Below are positions 29,566 through 42,468 of a DNA stretch of 64,000 bases, in pieces. The notes beneath the pieces were generated by a model, which was not told the DNA's origin, did no database searches, and worked only from the letters and a program-made list of their open reading frames with translations. A program made the position numbers and the translations under genes. Every line of letters starts with the position of its first letter. Position 1 is the stretch's first letter. Source of the stretch: Riptortus pedestris (Eukaryota > Arthropoda > Insecta > Hemiptera > Alydidae); assembly GCA_019009955.1 (NCBI GenBank), contig CM032228.1:97670001-97734000 (forward strand), given 5' to 3'.

Positions 29566-30898
29566 TATAAAATTGTAACCTCTGTCTGTACATTGATTTT
29601 TTTCGCGAAATTTCACGATAACTTTTCGTTTCACATGTCATAGACACCATAACTGCAGTTTGTTTCTTTGGTGTCTGCTTGTTTGTTTGTTACCTTTTCA
29701 CGCATAAACGGCTGAACCGAATTTTATGAAACTTGGTATGTATATTACTACTAACCCAACTTAGACTTTAAGCTATATTAATATTCTCTGAGACGAACAG
29801 GAGTGGGGGTTATAGGGGAAGCCTGAAATTAAAAATAGTGATATTTCGTTTCCTATTGGTTTTTCGGCAAATATGAACAATACAAAAGTTGTTTATTTTG
29901 TTCTTTAGGGTAACTTTTGTTATATAGACTTTTTTCTTATACCGAATTATAAACGAGATATACGCTAAAACCTATAGCGGAAGTGAACAATTTTATTTGG
30001 CACAAAAGACATAACCGAACTTAATAAAACTCGGTATGTGTATTAGCACTAACGTCTTCATTATAATAAGCCATACCAACATTTCTAGGGACGGGCAGGA
30101 GTGGGGGTTGTAAGGGAGGCCTGAATTTAAAAATAGCGGTATTTCGTTTTCTATTCGTTGTTCTGCAAATGTGCACATACCAAAAGTAGTTTATTTTTTA
30201 ATTTGAAGTAACTTTTATGATATTCACTTTTGTCTTATAACAATGCATAAACGAGATATAGACTATAAAATAAAACGGGAGCCAACTATTTTATTGGGCA
30301 CTAACGATTGAACCGAACTTAACAAAACTCGGTATGTCATTTAGGATTAATTTTTCCATGATTATAGGCTATATTAAAATTTTTAGGTTCGAACGGGAGT
30401 GGGGGTTATAAGGGAAGCCTGAAATAAAAATTCGGGATATTTCATTGTCTATTTGTTTTTCGACAAACGTGCACACAACAAACGTTGTTTACTTTGTTAT
30501 TTAGAGTAACATTTATTTTATACATTTTTTCGGGAACAATGTGTGGAGCAAGTAATTTGTGTAGTAATATTGATATGCTCAACAATTCATTCCAATTTGA
30601 ACTATCAGGTACCTCACCTGGAAAAATTAATTCAAATCTATGTTAATATTTTGTCCTTAATAACTCAAATCTATGCATAATGCACAGAAGACAGGAAATA
30701 CGACAATATAGAGGACAGTGAAGTCTTACATAAAAAATTAATTTTACTATTAACAAATCCACAGTAACGACGGGTATAAACCCAAAACATTGGGACGGGG
30801 AGATGTCAAAATATTGTGCAAAGTAAAGCCTTGCCAAAAAAATATTATCACCATTCAGCCTCAAATGAATTCTCGGGCGAAGCCGGGTATCTGAGCTA

Positions 30899-30899
<1 letters not shown>
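29563..30899 (+). mobile_element. Heli-A Helitron, copy 4 (plus orientation)
   Basis: 5' end TATAAAATTGTAACCTCTGT, GTTTGTTACCTTTTCACGCA, three modules, then 3' end GGGCGAAGCCGGGTATCTGA GCTAG followed by T. Hairpin, eight-base spacer and CTAG are canonical for Helitrons. Confidence 0.9.
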
Positions 30900-30961
<62 letters not shown>

Positions 30962-30965
<4 letters not shown>

Positions 30966-31803
30966 TGTTAGCGGTTGTAAGTTTTGTTTAATCGTCACCA
31001 AACTCTATATGTAAGCGTTTTATGTAAAATGAAAGATCATGTTCGTAACTGCTGACATCGGATTGGGGAGGGGTGGGGTTAGAGGAGAGGAATTTTAAAA
31101 ATCCGAAAAATCTTCGTTATTAAACATCTGATTGAAAAAGTGTATATAACCAAACTTATTGCAAATGGTATTGCCTCTAAGTGGCTGTTATATACATATT
31201 TTCTCTATCATGAATATTAACCGAGTTATTTAGATTTTTTAGTTTTCAGCCTTCAGTAAAGCCCTACTCCTAGTCATGTCATATTAACAATAAGCTTTTA
31301 TATCATGAAATATTTTATTCTAAGCTTAAATACGAAATATGATTTCCAAAAGACTTTTATTATGCAAGATATATGCAAATTCCTTGCGAGATGACGTCAT
31401 CAATTAAGATGTTACATTCTTGTTGTGAAGAATGTTCTTCCTTCATCTGTACCATACTCGATATTTCACTGTTTTAAGTCAACACTAAAGATCATATTTG
31501 TTATTGGCTGAAGTCGACTTGGAATAATTTAGAGGGAGTTCGAATATTTAAAATACTGTCAATCTTGTTAAACTATTGATGGTTTAAATTTATTGCGCTA
31601 TACATTTTTTGCGTAACTCAAGTATTCAGGGAGTTATTCGTACTGTTTTGTTTTCAGCCTTTAGTAAACTCCAGCTCACTGCTCCCTTCTACTGATCTGT
31701 TGTATCAGATTTTTGAAATTGGGAATATGTTGTGATATGAGATCAAAAGTTTGTTACAAAAGAGCATGGGAAATCTGCTTAGCTAGGCTCTGCGTGACGG
31801 ACT
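30962..31803 (+). mobile_element. Hine-B dimeric subfamily, second half
   Basis: After the TA core: TGTCTGTTAGCGGTTGTAAG, body to 31385, then TGACGTCATCAATTAAG and a second body unit (ACCATACTCGATATTTCAC; CAATCTTGTTAAACTATTGA), ending GGGAAATCTGCTTAGC and CTGCGTGACGGAC. The same two-unit layout is at 54085-54770. Confidence 0.75.
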
Positions 31804-31859
31804 ATTTTAGTTTTCTACCTTTAATAAATCTCCACTCCGACTCATGTCATATTAGCAAA

Positions 31860-32172
31860 AAAGTTCGTCTCGCAAGGGCTGCTTAAACTAAGGAGATTTC
31901 CTATGTGCTGGTCTAACATACTGGTGATCTCATCTCATTACATATTCTCTATTTTTATGTAAAAAACCAATGATAAAAAGGTTGTGGGGGGGGGGGTTAT
32001 TGAAGGCTGAAAACAAGAGTTTACAAATAACTCGCTTAATATTTTGCTATACGACTCATAATAGGGTGATGTTTGGAATTTTCAAAATTCCCTCCACCCC
32101 CCCCCCCCTATAAACTCTCAGTATTCCACCCCCAATTTAAGCCATTAACAAATATGATCTTTATTGTCTATC
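31860..32172 (-). mobile_element. Hine-B fragment
   Basis: Minus-oriented 3' end GTCTCGCAAGGGCTGCTTAA, GGAGATTTCC, then TGAAGGCTGAAAACAAGAGT and C-rich/G-rich runs characteristic of the body. Confidence 0.65.
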
Positions 32173-32189
32173 GAGGGGAGGGGGGTGAT

Positions 32190-32306
32190 TAAGTGAACTT
32201 GCCACTGAATAAATTCTTTTACCTACGTGGGAATCAAATTCACGTCTTTATGTTTATTAAGTTCATTCAGACCACTCCTTAACTTACATGGCTAACCTGA
32301 GCCTCC
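32190..32306 (-). mobile_element. SINE 5' fragment
   Basis: GAATAAATTCTTTTACCTAC, GGGAATCAAATTCACG (box-B region) and TTACATGGCTAACCTGAGCC: the tRNA-like head, minus-oriented. Confidence 0.7.
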
Positions 32307-32334
32307 AAAACTTTCAAAGACGGGCTCAAAAAAG

Positions 32335-32800
32335 TCGACCACACAGGGGCTGCGTAAACTAGGCAGATTTCTCACGTGCAGGAATCACACTTGTGATATA
32401 ATTATTACAATTATATACTACTTATTCTCTATTTCTATTTTAAAAAAAAAAACATATGTAAAAGAGGGGTTTACTGAAGGCTAAAAACATGAAAGTACAA
32501 ATATCTCGCTTAAAATTTGAGTTACGAAAGTCTGTATAGAACAACAATTGTATAGCATCAGTATTTTAAAAAGATTGGATTTAAAACATTTTGCAATACT
32601 ACTCATAATAAGGAAGATATTTGGAATTTTTTAAATCCCCCAATAACCCCCCCCCTCCTCCCGATTTCAGCCATAACTAATATGATTTAGTGTGTAATGA
32701 TACAGTTAAATATCAGTATGGTATAAAAGAAATATTTTCAATTCACGTCCGAAAAATATTAATTGATGACGTCATCACACTACGTATTTATGATGTATCA
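32335..32800 (-). mobile_element. Hine-B dimeric-subfamily fragment
   Basis: ACACAGGGGCTGCGTAAACT, GCAGATTTCTCACGTG, body, and GATGACGTCATCACAC at 32765, in the order of the dimeric subfamily but inverted. Confidence 0.7.
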
Positions 32801-33599
32801 TACACTGTAAACATTCAATGAAGACAATATTTGTTATTTAAGCTTACAATAAAGTCGTTCATCACTTTAAATTATAATAATATGAAAATTATCATTTTCA
32901 GAATGTCATCAATAGTTTTAAATGTTTGTTGTAATCCCTTTGTTATTACTCCTAGGGAGCACTGGAATCAGGCTGAAAGTTGTTACTTTTATCATAGATG
33001 GATCATAGGACAAAACGTTTTACACGGTTTAGCAATAACGATGCTCTTTGAACATTGTTTTTGAAAGTTACCAAATATCATCGGCTCCCTCCTCTCATGC
33101 CTTTCTTAAGCTAATACAAATAATAGCTAAAATCAGAGGTTCCTACATAACATTCTAGTCTAGACATTTGTCTGAATAGTTAATGAAGTTAACTCCGACT
33201 TTACTCTGAATGGAGAACTTTCTTGTTAATGGTGATACTAAGTTGATTGTAGTTTGATAGGCAATCTGGACACATTGTGTACTATTGAACACACTAGTTT
33301 TAGGCTATTCCATGTACCTCATGCCACAGAGTTAAAACACACGTTTCCCAAGAAAACAAAAATATACAAGAGAAGCATGTATTGACAGAAAAGGAATGAA
33401 TGAATATTTTTATTGACTTTAAACTTTTACAATTTTATAGCAAGAGTTCAGCCATATTTTTATGCTTACATTTTCTTTCTTTCTTTTTTTTTTTTTTTAA
33501 ATATAAACACAGAATTAATTTTAAAATCTTACTTGTGGACCCGACAGACGTTGTCCTGCATGATATTTCAAGCGATTAGGATATTAAATTTAATAATAT
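32801..33599. other. Unassigned intergenic sequence
   Basis: No gene seen. GACAGACGTTGTCCTGCATG at 33543 resembles a mobile-element segment but I cannot name it. Confidence 0.35.
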
Positions 33600-33639
33600 T
33601 ATGTTTAAAACGAAAGCTACTTTTAATAAAAAAAAAAAA

Positions 33640-34170
33640 AAAACAACTTTTGGTATGTGCACATTTTCCTAAAATCAAATAGAAAATGAAACATCCCGAA
33701 TTTTTTATTCAGGTCTCACTTATAGCCCCCACTCCCGTTTGAATGTAAAAAAAATAATATAGCTTATAATCATGGAAGAATTAATGCTAATTTACATATA
33801 GAAGTTCGGTTCAATCGTTAGTCCCCAATAAAACTGTTGGCTCCCACTTTAATTTTCTAGTGTATATCTCGTTTGTACTTTGTTATACGAAAAAGTAAAT
33901 ATAACAAAATGTACTCTAAATAACAAAATAAACAACTTTTATCCTGTGTATATTTGCCGAAATACCAATAGGAAACGAAATATCGCTATTTTTAATTTTA
34001 GGCCTCCCTTACAACCCCCACTCGTGCTCCATCTGCCGGGCTGATTTGTGAATCTAAACCATCCAGGGCGTCACCCAAACGCATACAAAAAAATCATTCA
34101 TATCGGACCAGCCGTTAAGGAAGAGTTCAGTGACAAATACACGTACAGTAGAATTATATATATAAAGATA
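33640..34170 (-). mobile_element. Chimeric Heli-A-like fragment
   Basis: Heli-A modules (AACAACTTTTGGTATGTGCA; TAATCATGGAAGAATTAATG; AACAAAATAAACAACTTTTA) up to about 34020, then a different 3' part (TCTGCCGGGCTGATTTGTGA; GGACCAGCCGTTAAGGAAGA) ending in a short TA run. The hairpin end is absent. Confidence 0.6.
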
Positions 34171-34249
34171 TGCAATAATTACTAAAAAGAAAGAGTGAAA
34201 AAAAAACAACATAAAACATTTACTTTATATTAATAATTATATAATTTGC

Positions 34250-34997
34250 ATTCGTTTCCCTCTGACGTAAAGACTTCTAAGTTGGAAAGCATATATACAG
34301 TTTTTCTTATTCTTGCTCATAAGGTCAAACAGTTTATCCATGGAGTGCTGTGGAATGTTGAGTCTTTTCAGGAGATGGGGCATTTATGGATGGCGTGAGT
34401 AACAGTGTCTTGACTATCTTCGCAAAGGGGGCATGGCTTTTCTGGATTGAATGTGTTAATTGTCTTGCCATCTATCAATCTTCGATTTTTAGTCCATAAT
34501 AAGCAGACGGGCTATTGGTCTTATAAAATGTCACTTTTAGTTATAGGTACTCCTCGCCTCTGCCAAGAGAGTTAATACTTCTAAAGTACTGGCTATATGT
34601 GCTTTTTGTAACTGTTTAAATATCTAAAGAAGTTAAATGGTTCTCGAGAGCCTCTAAATAAGTCTTTATTTTTTTCTTTATTATTTTCCGTCCTTTCCTA
34701 TACCAAAAAGTTACCTCCTATGCGCCCAAGATACCCTTCCAGTTCATTCACCCAATTAAACGGCACTGAATAATTGGCAGATAATTCCTTAAGGCGCATG
34801 TGACAGTCTTGACAGGTCATCTGCCGACTTCTCTTGTACCGACTTTCCTTCCACCAATTCAACATCCTCTTGAAAAGTTTCAGTCGGGCGTGTGTACGGT
34901 TAAATTCTAAGTGTGTTCGGTTAATATAAGGATTAGGAGTGTTTTTAGGAAGACACATAAGCCATTTAAAGAAGTTTAATTGAGCTACCTCAATCAC
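34250..34997 (-). pseudogene. LINE C-terminal relic
   Basis: The frame from 34997 reads VAQLNFFKWLMCLPKNTPN and LFKRMLNWWKESRYKRSRQM, the post-RT region seen in insect non-LTR elements (QLxFFKxLLxLPxNTPxY). Further on (about 34480-34380) comes KPCPLCEDSQDTVTHAIHKC, the CCHC-like Cx2C...H...C block near LINE C-termini. Several stops separate them. Confidence 0.7.
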
Positions 34998-37764
34998 ACT
35001 GAATATTTGACAGAAACTACCATATGATGAAAGGAGCTGCGGAAGTGATATTTCTTCTTTGCCTTATGTACATGATTCCTATACTTAATAAAATACCCCC
35101 CTTGGAGTTGTAATGACCTAGGAACCCACATGACTGTAGCGGAGGAAAGTGACAGTTCTAGTGGGAGGGGTTGGACCTTAGTGAGAGCTGTAGGGGCACC
35201 CCCGAGCCGCAGCTTCAGTAGTGAACGGACCGGCACCCAAGAATCTGGGCCTCAGTGTCGACCTCTGTCCCCTCTTCTTCAAGTCTCCTCTCTCATCAAT
35301 TCCTGCACCATGATCGTAAGTTTACATACATCTATTATTGTATTCCCATGCTTAATTCAGCCAAGGGAGTTTATGATCCACGAGTTTTTATAATCTTATA
35401 ATTTTTTTCTCTTATGCATATATGATTAATAAAATAAAACACCCTTTATGCAGGTTTCAGACAGGTCAAAGAATACCTAATGAATATTAAAAATTACATA
35501 TATGCTCACAGAGAGCACTTTCCGCCCTACAAGAAAAGAAGTTATAAATATAGTTTTACGTTTATAATAACCCTAAATTGTCGACGAATGGGCATAAATC
35601 TAGTTGGACATATAAGTTAATAAGTGAGTGTCATGAAGTCTGGCGGACTCCTACTTTATGCAATTTTCCCCAGGGTTCTACTAGATAAAATTTCGTATGT
35701 AACCACAAATACTGTGATTATTACTGAATCCACCTGTTTAATTCCATACTTATTTTACCCGTTTTGGAGGTCTAATAAATGTAATTCGTATAAATCTTTT
35801 TTGAAGTATTTAACATTCATGAGCGAGCACAATTTTAAAGGAAGGTTCCTTATAATATAATACCAACGTATAAAATCACGAAATCTTAGTCTCTTCAGCA
35901 AATCCCCTCCCTCCCGAGATGGAGGGAAAGGTGTTATGGTTAAATCCATGTGATTTTCGACGATTACCCAGATACTGTTTTTAATATACCATCATTTGAA
36001 TTTTTAAATCCATGTTGGTAAATTGATGGAGGGTAAAATTTGCCGTAAAAATCCTTCCTCTGCCTTTTCACCTTTATTGGAGAAACATTACTGAAAGCTG
36101 ATGTTAAATCATATAAATATGACAATGCACTCTGTAAAACCCATAAATTCTTCTTGACTGTTGCTGTTACTTGTTTTATATTCTCTACATGATTCAAGTA
36201 TTAGGGAGCCTCTTCCTGTGACGTGAAACGTGTAGAGTAAATAAAACTATCAAGAAGATTTTGGTGTTTTTCTTGGGATAAGTCCTGCCAACAGTTTTAT
36301 CATATGAACATTGTACCATTAATGTAAAAATGCTTTTGAATTGAGCTGTATTATGAATAAAGTAGACCATTATTTTAATGAGTCTATTCAACAGAAAGTT
36401 TTCAATAGTTTTAGCTTTTAATCATTTTTAGTACTGTCGCAAATAATTGGAATTAAGTAACAAACAAGGTCTCTTCAAACATGTTCTAATACTTTTAAAT
36501 ATATACAATAAAGGACATAAAACGAACAATATACAGTTTATTAAAATATAGTTACATATAAGCAATATACAAACTTAAATCCAGGTATTCAAAAAAACAG
36601 ATATAAAATCTACAAGTTTTAACAAAATAAAGCGACAAAACAAATAAAACCGTCAAACCAAGTGGACACCCTAAGATCTTGAGTATGATTTGTATATTAT
36701 CGTTTTTTATTATTTATAATAATAGTATATGAGCTATGCGGGGTAGGAATAACGTGTCCAAGCACTTCTGATTCGAAAACGTTTAATCTATGATTAAGAG
36801 GTCTTATGTATTCTCCGGAATTCGGCCAGGCTTTCTTTTTTGTATACCTGACATCTGGTTAACGCCAACCAATTAAAGAATTGCACATTTAATAATTAAA
36901 TTTATTTTTACAACATTTTAGGAATAAGAAGTATTATTCAGGAGTTAAAGAATATGCGACAAGCCGCTCACCTTAAGGTTTCCAAGAGATGACATCAAAC
37001 ACTTCCCTGTTCTTTCCCAACCAACCGCTCTTGTCTACCAAGTCTACTCTTTCTACAAGAAGTTGTAGAATGCTACTAGTCGTAATTACATTTAAATACA
37101 GCGAGGTTTAATGATTTCATAATTATAGCTTGCAGTGGCAAAAAAAAAACTTTTAGTAGCTATCGTTACCGAGTACCACTTAAAAAAGACAAAGAAAAGT
37201 GTTTTTGAATAATTATATCACCAGAACAGTACGTATTTTTATTTAAGAAATCAAGTCCCTAATTTCATTGCTTTCATTCATCTCATCATGTTAACGCCCA
37301 CTTAACCTAATTATACTTTATATTGATGAATAAAATATTGATATAGAAACAGTATTCTTCAAGAGGCTACCTTATTATTTATTTACCAAAACATTTTATT
37401 ATTTTCACAAATATTTGTTGACACCCTTCTCTTATTTTAAGCATAATGTTGATGGTATATTGCTGAGATTTGTTGTTATATCTACTTTGGAGGAATCAGT
37501 TTTTACTTCCTTTTTCTAAAATAAAAGAAGTATTGTAGCCAAATTTCATCGGAATTATTCATTTTGATCCTCCCTGAATCCTTCTAGACTAGTTTCGACT
37601 TGACACCTATACACTTGAATGGATGAATGTCTGTACATACTTATCTCATTTAAGGTCAGAAATTACTAGCATTCGAATTTTGAATTGTTTTCTATGACAT
37701 CTCTTCATTTTAAGCATTGGAACGGAAGTATCTAATGCCACTTTCAAAATCAAATTATTTTAAA
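34998..37764. other. Intergenic sequence without recognised genes
   Basis: A GC-richer patch at 35100-35300 (CCCCGAGCCGCAGCTTCAG) contrasts with its surroundings; it has short frames on both strands but no family I recognise. The rest is AT-rich. TGAATGGATGAATGTCTGTAC near 37618 looks like a decayed repeat also hinted at near 39355. Confidence 0.4.
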
Positions 37765-38891
37765 CTAGCTCAGATACCCGGCTTCGCCCGGGAATTCATT
37801 TGAGGCTGAATGGTGATGGTATTTTTTAGCAGGCTTTACATTGCACAATATTTTAACATTTACCCGTCCCAGTGTTTAGGATTGATACCCGTAGTTGCCG
37901 TGGATTTGCTAATAATAGAGTATTTGTTCGATAAGGCTTCACTGTCTTCTATATTTTTATATTTCCCGTCTCTTATACATGTAAATATGGTGAATTTTTA
38001 TTTCAGGCCTCCCTTATAACCCCCCTCCCGTTCGAACCTATAAATTTTAATATAACTTATAATTATGGAAGAATTAATGCTAATTGACATACCAAGTTTT
38101 GTTAAGTTCGGTTCAGCCGTTAGTGCCCAATAAAATTGTTGGCTCCAGCTAAAGTTTTAACATATAACTCATTTATACTTAGGTATACGACAAAAATGGA
38201 TATAACAAAAGTTACTCTAAATAACAAAATAAACAACTTTTGTTATGTTTATATTTGCGGAAAAACCAATATAAAACGAAATATCGCTATTTTTAATTTC
38301 AGGCTTCCCTTATAACCCCCACTCCTGCCCGTCCATAGATATGTTGGTATGGCTTATTATAATGAAGGCCTCACTGCTAATACACATACCGAGTTTTATT
38401 TAGTTCGGTTGAGTTTTTTTTGGCAAATAATATTGTTGACTCCCGCTATAATTTTTAGCGTATAACGCATTTAAACTTCGGTATACGACAAAAGTGTATA
38501 TAATAAAAGTTACTCCAAATAACAAAATAAACAACTTTTGTTATGTGCATATTTACCGAAAAACCAATACGAAACGAAATATCGCTATTTTTAATTTCAG
38601 GTTTCCCTTATAACCCCCACTCCTGTTCGTCTCAGAGGAAATTAATATAGCCTAAAGTCTAAGTTGGATTAGTAGTAATATACATACCAAGTTTCATAAA
38701 ATTCGGTTCAGCCGTTTATGCGTGAAAAGGTAACAAACAAACAAACAAACAAACAAACAAACAAACAAACATACACGAAAGAAACAAAATGCAGATATGG
38801 TGTCTATGACATGTGAAACGAAAAGTTATCGTGAAATTTCGCGAAAAAAATCAATGTACAGACAGAGGTTACAATTTTATATATATATAGA
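37765..38891 (-). mobile_element. Heli-A Helitron, copy 5: intact with clean ends
   Basis: Read on the minus strand: host ...CACTTCA | TCTATATATATATAAAATTG ... GGGCGAAGCCGGGTATCTGA GCTAG | TTTAAAATAATT host. That is 5' TC, 3' hairpin (CCCGG/CCGGG) then CTAG, inserted between A and T with no target duplication: the full Helitron rule. 1,127 bp, no coding, three internal modules and an (AAAC)n tract. Confidence 0.93.
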
Positions 38892-40008
38892 TGAAGTGCA
38901 GTAAAACATTTTATATATTTAATTTAAGAAGTACACAAAGTCATGTGACATCTACTACAGATTTTTTTTTTATTGTTATCTGGAGCGGATAATCATTATC
39001 AATGTTGGATAGATAGGCTACGTGACTTACTAGAGTTTGGGGGTTGCGCGTCCTACAGCTGTTTCCTCAGTGCGAATGCGAAATTATTATAAGGTCTTCA
39101 TTGCAAGTGTTTCGGACTATTTTCCACTTCTCATGTTAGTTAAGTTACTTTTCATAATTTCTAATCAAATAATTCTTATGATTTTACTTGATTTTCTAAA
39201 GCTGACGAATAGTTGAAGTAGTTAGACATGTATTACTTCCTTGTATGAAGTAATGGAAGTATTGTAATTGCCATAGTTTTGGGTTTACAGATGTCAACGG
39301 GATTATCCGTTTTAAGCAACCCTGCACCCTTGACCATTTTTGGTGTGTCGTCTGAACACATGTATGTATCTCTTGTAACACAAGAACGATGAGACTTAGA
39401 ATGTTGAAATTCATAATTTCAAATTTCCCGTTCGTATAAGACATAAAAAAATAAATTATAAATATCATTTTCTGTTTATCCTAAAAAGATCTATAAGTTA
39501 TAATATTTTCTAAGACAACTTTCGATCCGAAGCACTGAAACGGGATTATCATTTATCACTTCCAAATGAAATAATTTTAAAAGAAATGAAAACATTCATT
39601 TTGTTTATTTAATTTAATAGGTGTATAAGGAAAGCAGGTGTTGCCTACATCAGATTTATTATTTTGGATGTTCAACCACAATTCCAGTTTTATCATTCCA
39701 TTATTAAATGTCATGTTTGTTACTCTTAGCCTACTCGATAATTTTAGTGTACTATCAACCAGAATTATTTTATGATTCGTGTGAATCAGTTTAATCCAGG
39801 TGGACATTATAGTATCACCCTCAAATTTGGACATTGAATATGTGTATTTTAATTTTATCAAGAACTTGATCTTAGTAGTAGTAAAGGCATATGGTTTATC
39901 TTAATCGTCGATTTTAGCTGGGAGACACTAATTAAAATGTCTAAATACTTTTGCGTCCGATGAAATAGCAGAAAACCAAAAATAGGGGTAAGACCAAATG
40001 AATAAAAA
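38892..40008. other. Intergenic, nothing firmly recognised
   Basis: AT-rich with scattered short frames. The 39250-39420 stretch (TGTATCTCTTGTAACACAAG) looks like an old repeat; no name assigned. Confidence 0.4.
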
Positions 40009-40330
40009 AAAGTCGTCTACACAGATTTCCCACGGGCGGGCACAACTATAGTCTTATCACATCATCTACTCTCCATTTCTCCCGCAGTAAGAACCCTATG
40101 TAAACAGAAATATAAATGTAAGCTAGACATGAGATTTTGGTGACTGAGTTACGCAATCCGATGATTAGAACTAGAGGTTTAATGAAGGCTGAAATCATCA
40201 ACTCGTATTGTATTAGAATTACGTTAATTTATAACAGTATTGGTCTTATGACATTTTTTTATCGAACTCATGGTAACCGACCTATTTCGGATTTCTCTGC
40301 TAATATAAAATAATTATATATATTCTCAAT
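40009..40330 (-). mobile_element. Diverged Hine-B fragment
   Basis: AGTCGTCTACACAGATTTCCCACGG, TTACGCAATCCGATGATTAG, TTAATGAAGGCTGAAATCAT: order and orientation of the Hine-B 3' half. Confidence 0.6.
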
Positions 40331-41605
40331 ATCGTCATCTCGTAGGTAAGATCTCAATAGCTGATTCCATAATGGAAAATTTGTAAAGTACAAATATTGT
40401 ATATATTAAAGTAAGAGAAAAATAAGTAGAGCAAAAATTGTAGGACATCATCTCATTAGCATAATTATTTAGATAACATTATTCGCTCTGACATAATACC
40501 GATGATATTCAAACTTTAGCCATTGCTCTTTCATGAGGGTTGTTTTCTATGTAATGAAAAAGTACATAGAAGTATACAGGATTATATATTAGTATAATCC
40601 TCTATTAGTTTATATTTCTTATACACCAGCGAACATCCGTCATAGATCACACATTTTGATCTTCAAAATGGATGAGAGCCAATTAACCAGTTTTGTCATG
40701 ATTATGTACCTGAAGACCGACAACTGTCTATAGAAACTGCTGGTGTATCTGTCTATCAACTGGACCTAAATGTGGGGAGACTTGCCAACATTTAAATTAC
40801 AAAATGGTGGACAAGACGGAAGAATTTGACATTATCTTGTCCATCCCTTTCTATTTCTCCCCTTGAGAATCAGGGAAGAATCATAACTATATGGGTCAAA
40901 AATAGTTTTTTGCTTCTTTATTAAGTTCAGACACCAGAAAATTGCTAAATAAAGCATTGGATTTTCTACATATTTTTTGGTTTAAATTTTTCTTTTAAGC
41001 GCTTTTGATTTTCCACTATTTTACAAAGTGTATGCAATTTTTAGAAAATTAATATCATTGGAGGTTTAAGCCCAGGATTAGGGACAACTAGGAGAGGTCA
41101 ATCTCTCCTCCTCTACATTGTCTGGGACTTTTTTATTTGTTAGCACTTCTTTTTTATGTTAGTATACAATAAAATATGGATTTGGGAAGGTATAATAATA
41201 TAAAAACAACAGCTTCCGAAAAAAAGAACAGTGGTTGTAACTACAATGGCATATTATTCTTATGTAAGTACAACCTTCCCTCTGACTTGAGCGTTTGCGC
41301 GCTCAATACTTATTTATTATTTTTAATACAATGTTCCACCACTTGTCTGGCATAGTATGCTTACTGATAATTTCAGGCAGAGGCCAAATTTTCTCTTAAT
41401 AACATTTACACATTATTGAAAATTTACTTGACTTCGTGATATTGTTCTGATAGTATTGTAATTTATGAGTTTTGACAAACAATACTAGCCATGTAGTTTA
41501 AAAGTTAATAAACGGATAGAGCCTAGTACTGGAAGAAAATACTAAATAAATGCTAATAAATACTGGGGGAAAATAGTTTGGAACTAGTTCAAACTAATAG
41601 AATAA
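40331..41605. other. Intergenic, nothing recognised
   Basis: AT-rich. A 10-bp inverted repeat ATACACCAGC/GCTGGTGTAT occurs about 110 bp apart near 40620-40748. No gene. Confidence 0.4.
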
Positions 41606-42046
41606 TAAAAAAGTCCGTCACGCAGGGGCTGCGTAAACTAAGCAGATTTCCCACGTGAAGGTTTACAATAGAGAAATTTCACGATAGGCGAGCAATCAAG
41701 GAAACGGCCGAACGAGATTTTGGCAGGAGTCACTGTCGTCAGTTAGCCGTCGATTTAATAAAAATGCAAATATCTCAGTTAATATTCAAGATTGAGAATA
41801 AATGTGTATAACAATATTTATAGTAAATGTAATTTGCAATAAGATTGATTCTGTACAATTTTTCGATCCGACGTATAGTAACGGAGATATTTCGAATTTT
41901 CGAAAATCCTCCCTTCTAAACCCCCCCCCCTCCCACTGGTCCGATTTCAGCCGTTAACGAACTTGATCTTTATTTTTACATAAAACGACTAAATATCGAG
42001 TTTGGTAACGATTAAACAAAAATTGCGACCGCTAGATCGGTAACAG

Positions 42047-42114
<68 letters not shown>

Positions 42115-42238
42115 TTTTGAACGGACCTCATTTTCGTCATCTACTAGGTAGGATCGATGGACATTTGAAGAAAAATATCGAAAATTCCGTCATGAGTACA
42201 ACCTCAATAGCTGATTTCCCTTAAGGGAAATCTGCTAA
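41606..42238 (-). mobile_element. Hine-B, full-length copy (minus orientation)
   Basis: AGTCCGTCACGCAGGGGCTG CGTAAACTAAGCAGATTTCCC at left (3' end with stem-loop), body, (TA)n 42049-42111, then ACAGTTTTGAACGGACCTCA, GTAGGATCGATGGACATTTG and the palindromic 5' end AGCTGATTTCCCTTAAGGGA AATCTGCT. All parts are in the same order as 11483-12166. Confidence 0.83.
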
Positions 42239-42468
42239 TAATACTTTTAAAAAGTAAAAGAATTTTTAACATTTTAAACGTTTGATACAAATAGTGAGAT
42301 GATAAAAAAGAAATGGGCACGGATAGCTCCACTTTGTATTTCTTTTAGTTATGAAACTAATTTTGAGTTTGGACATGGGCTTGTTTCTCAGAAATAGTAT
42401 AACACACAATCATAAAAAGAAGATAGAAGAATATACTTCAAACTCCACAACACAAACGTAAATATTTC

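Noticed and set aside
36194..36391. Frames at 35964-36391 on the minus strand as a possible gene
   Set aside because: No homology pattern, splice sites or composition bias supports coding.
39577..39861. 94-codon frame on the minus strand
   Set aside because: AT-rich composition, no splice-site support and no recognisable domain; treated as chance.
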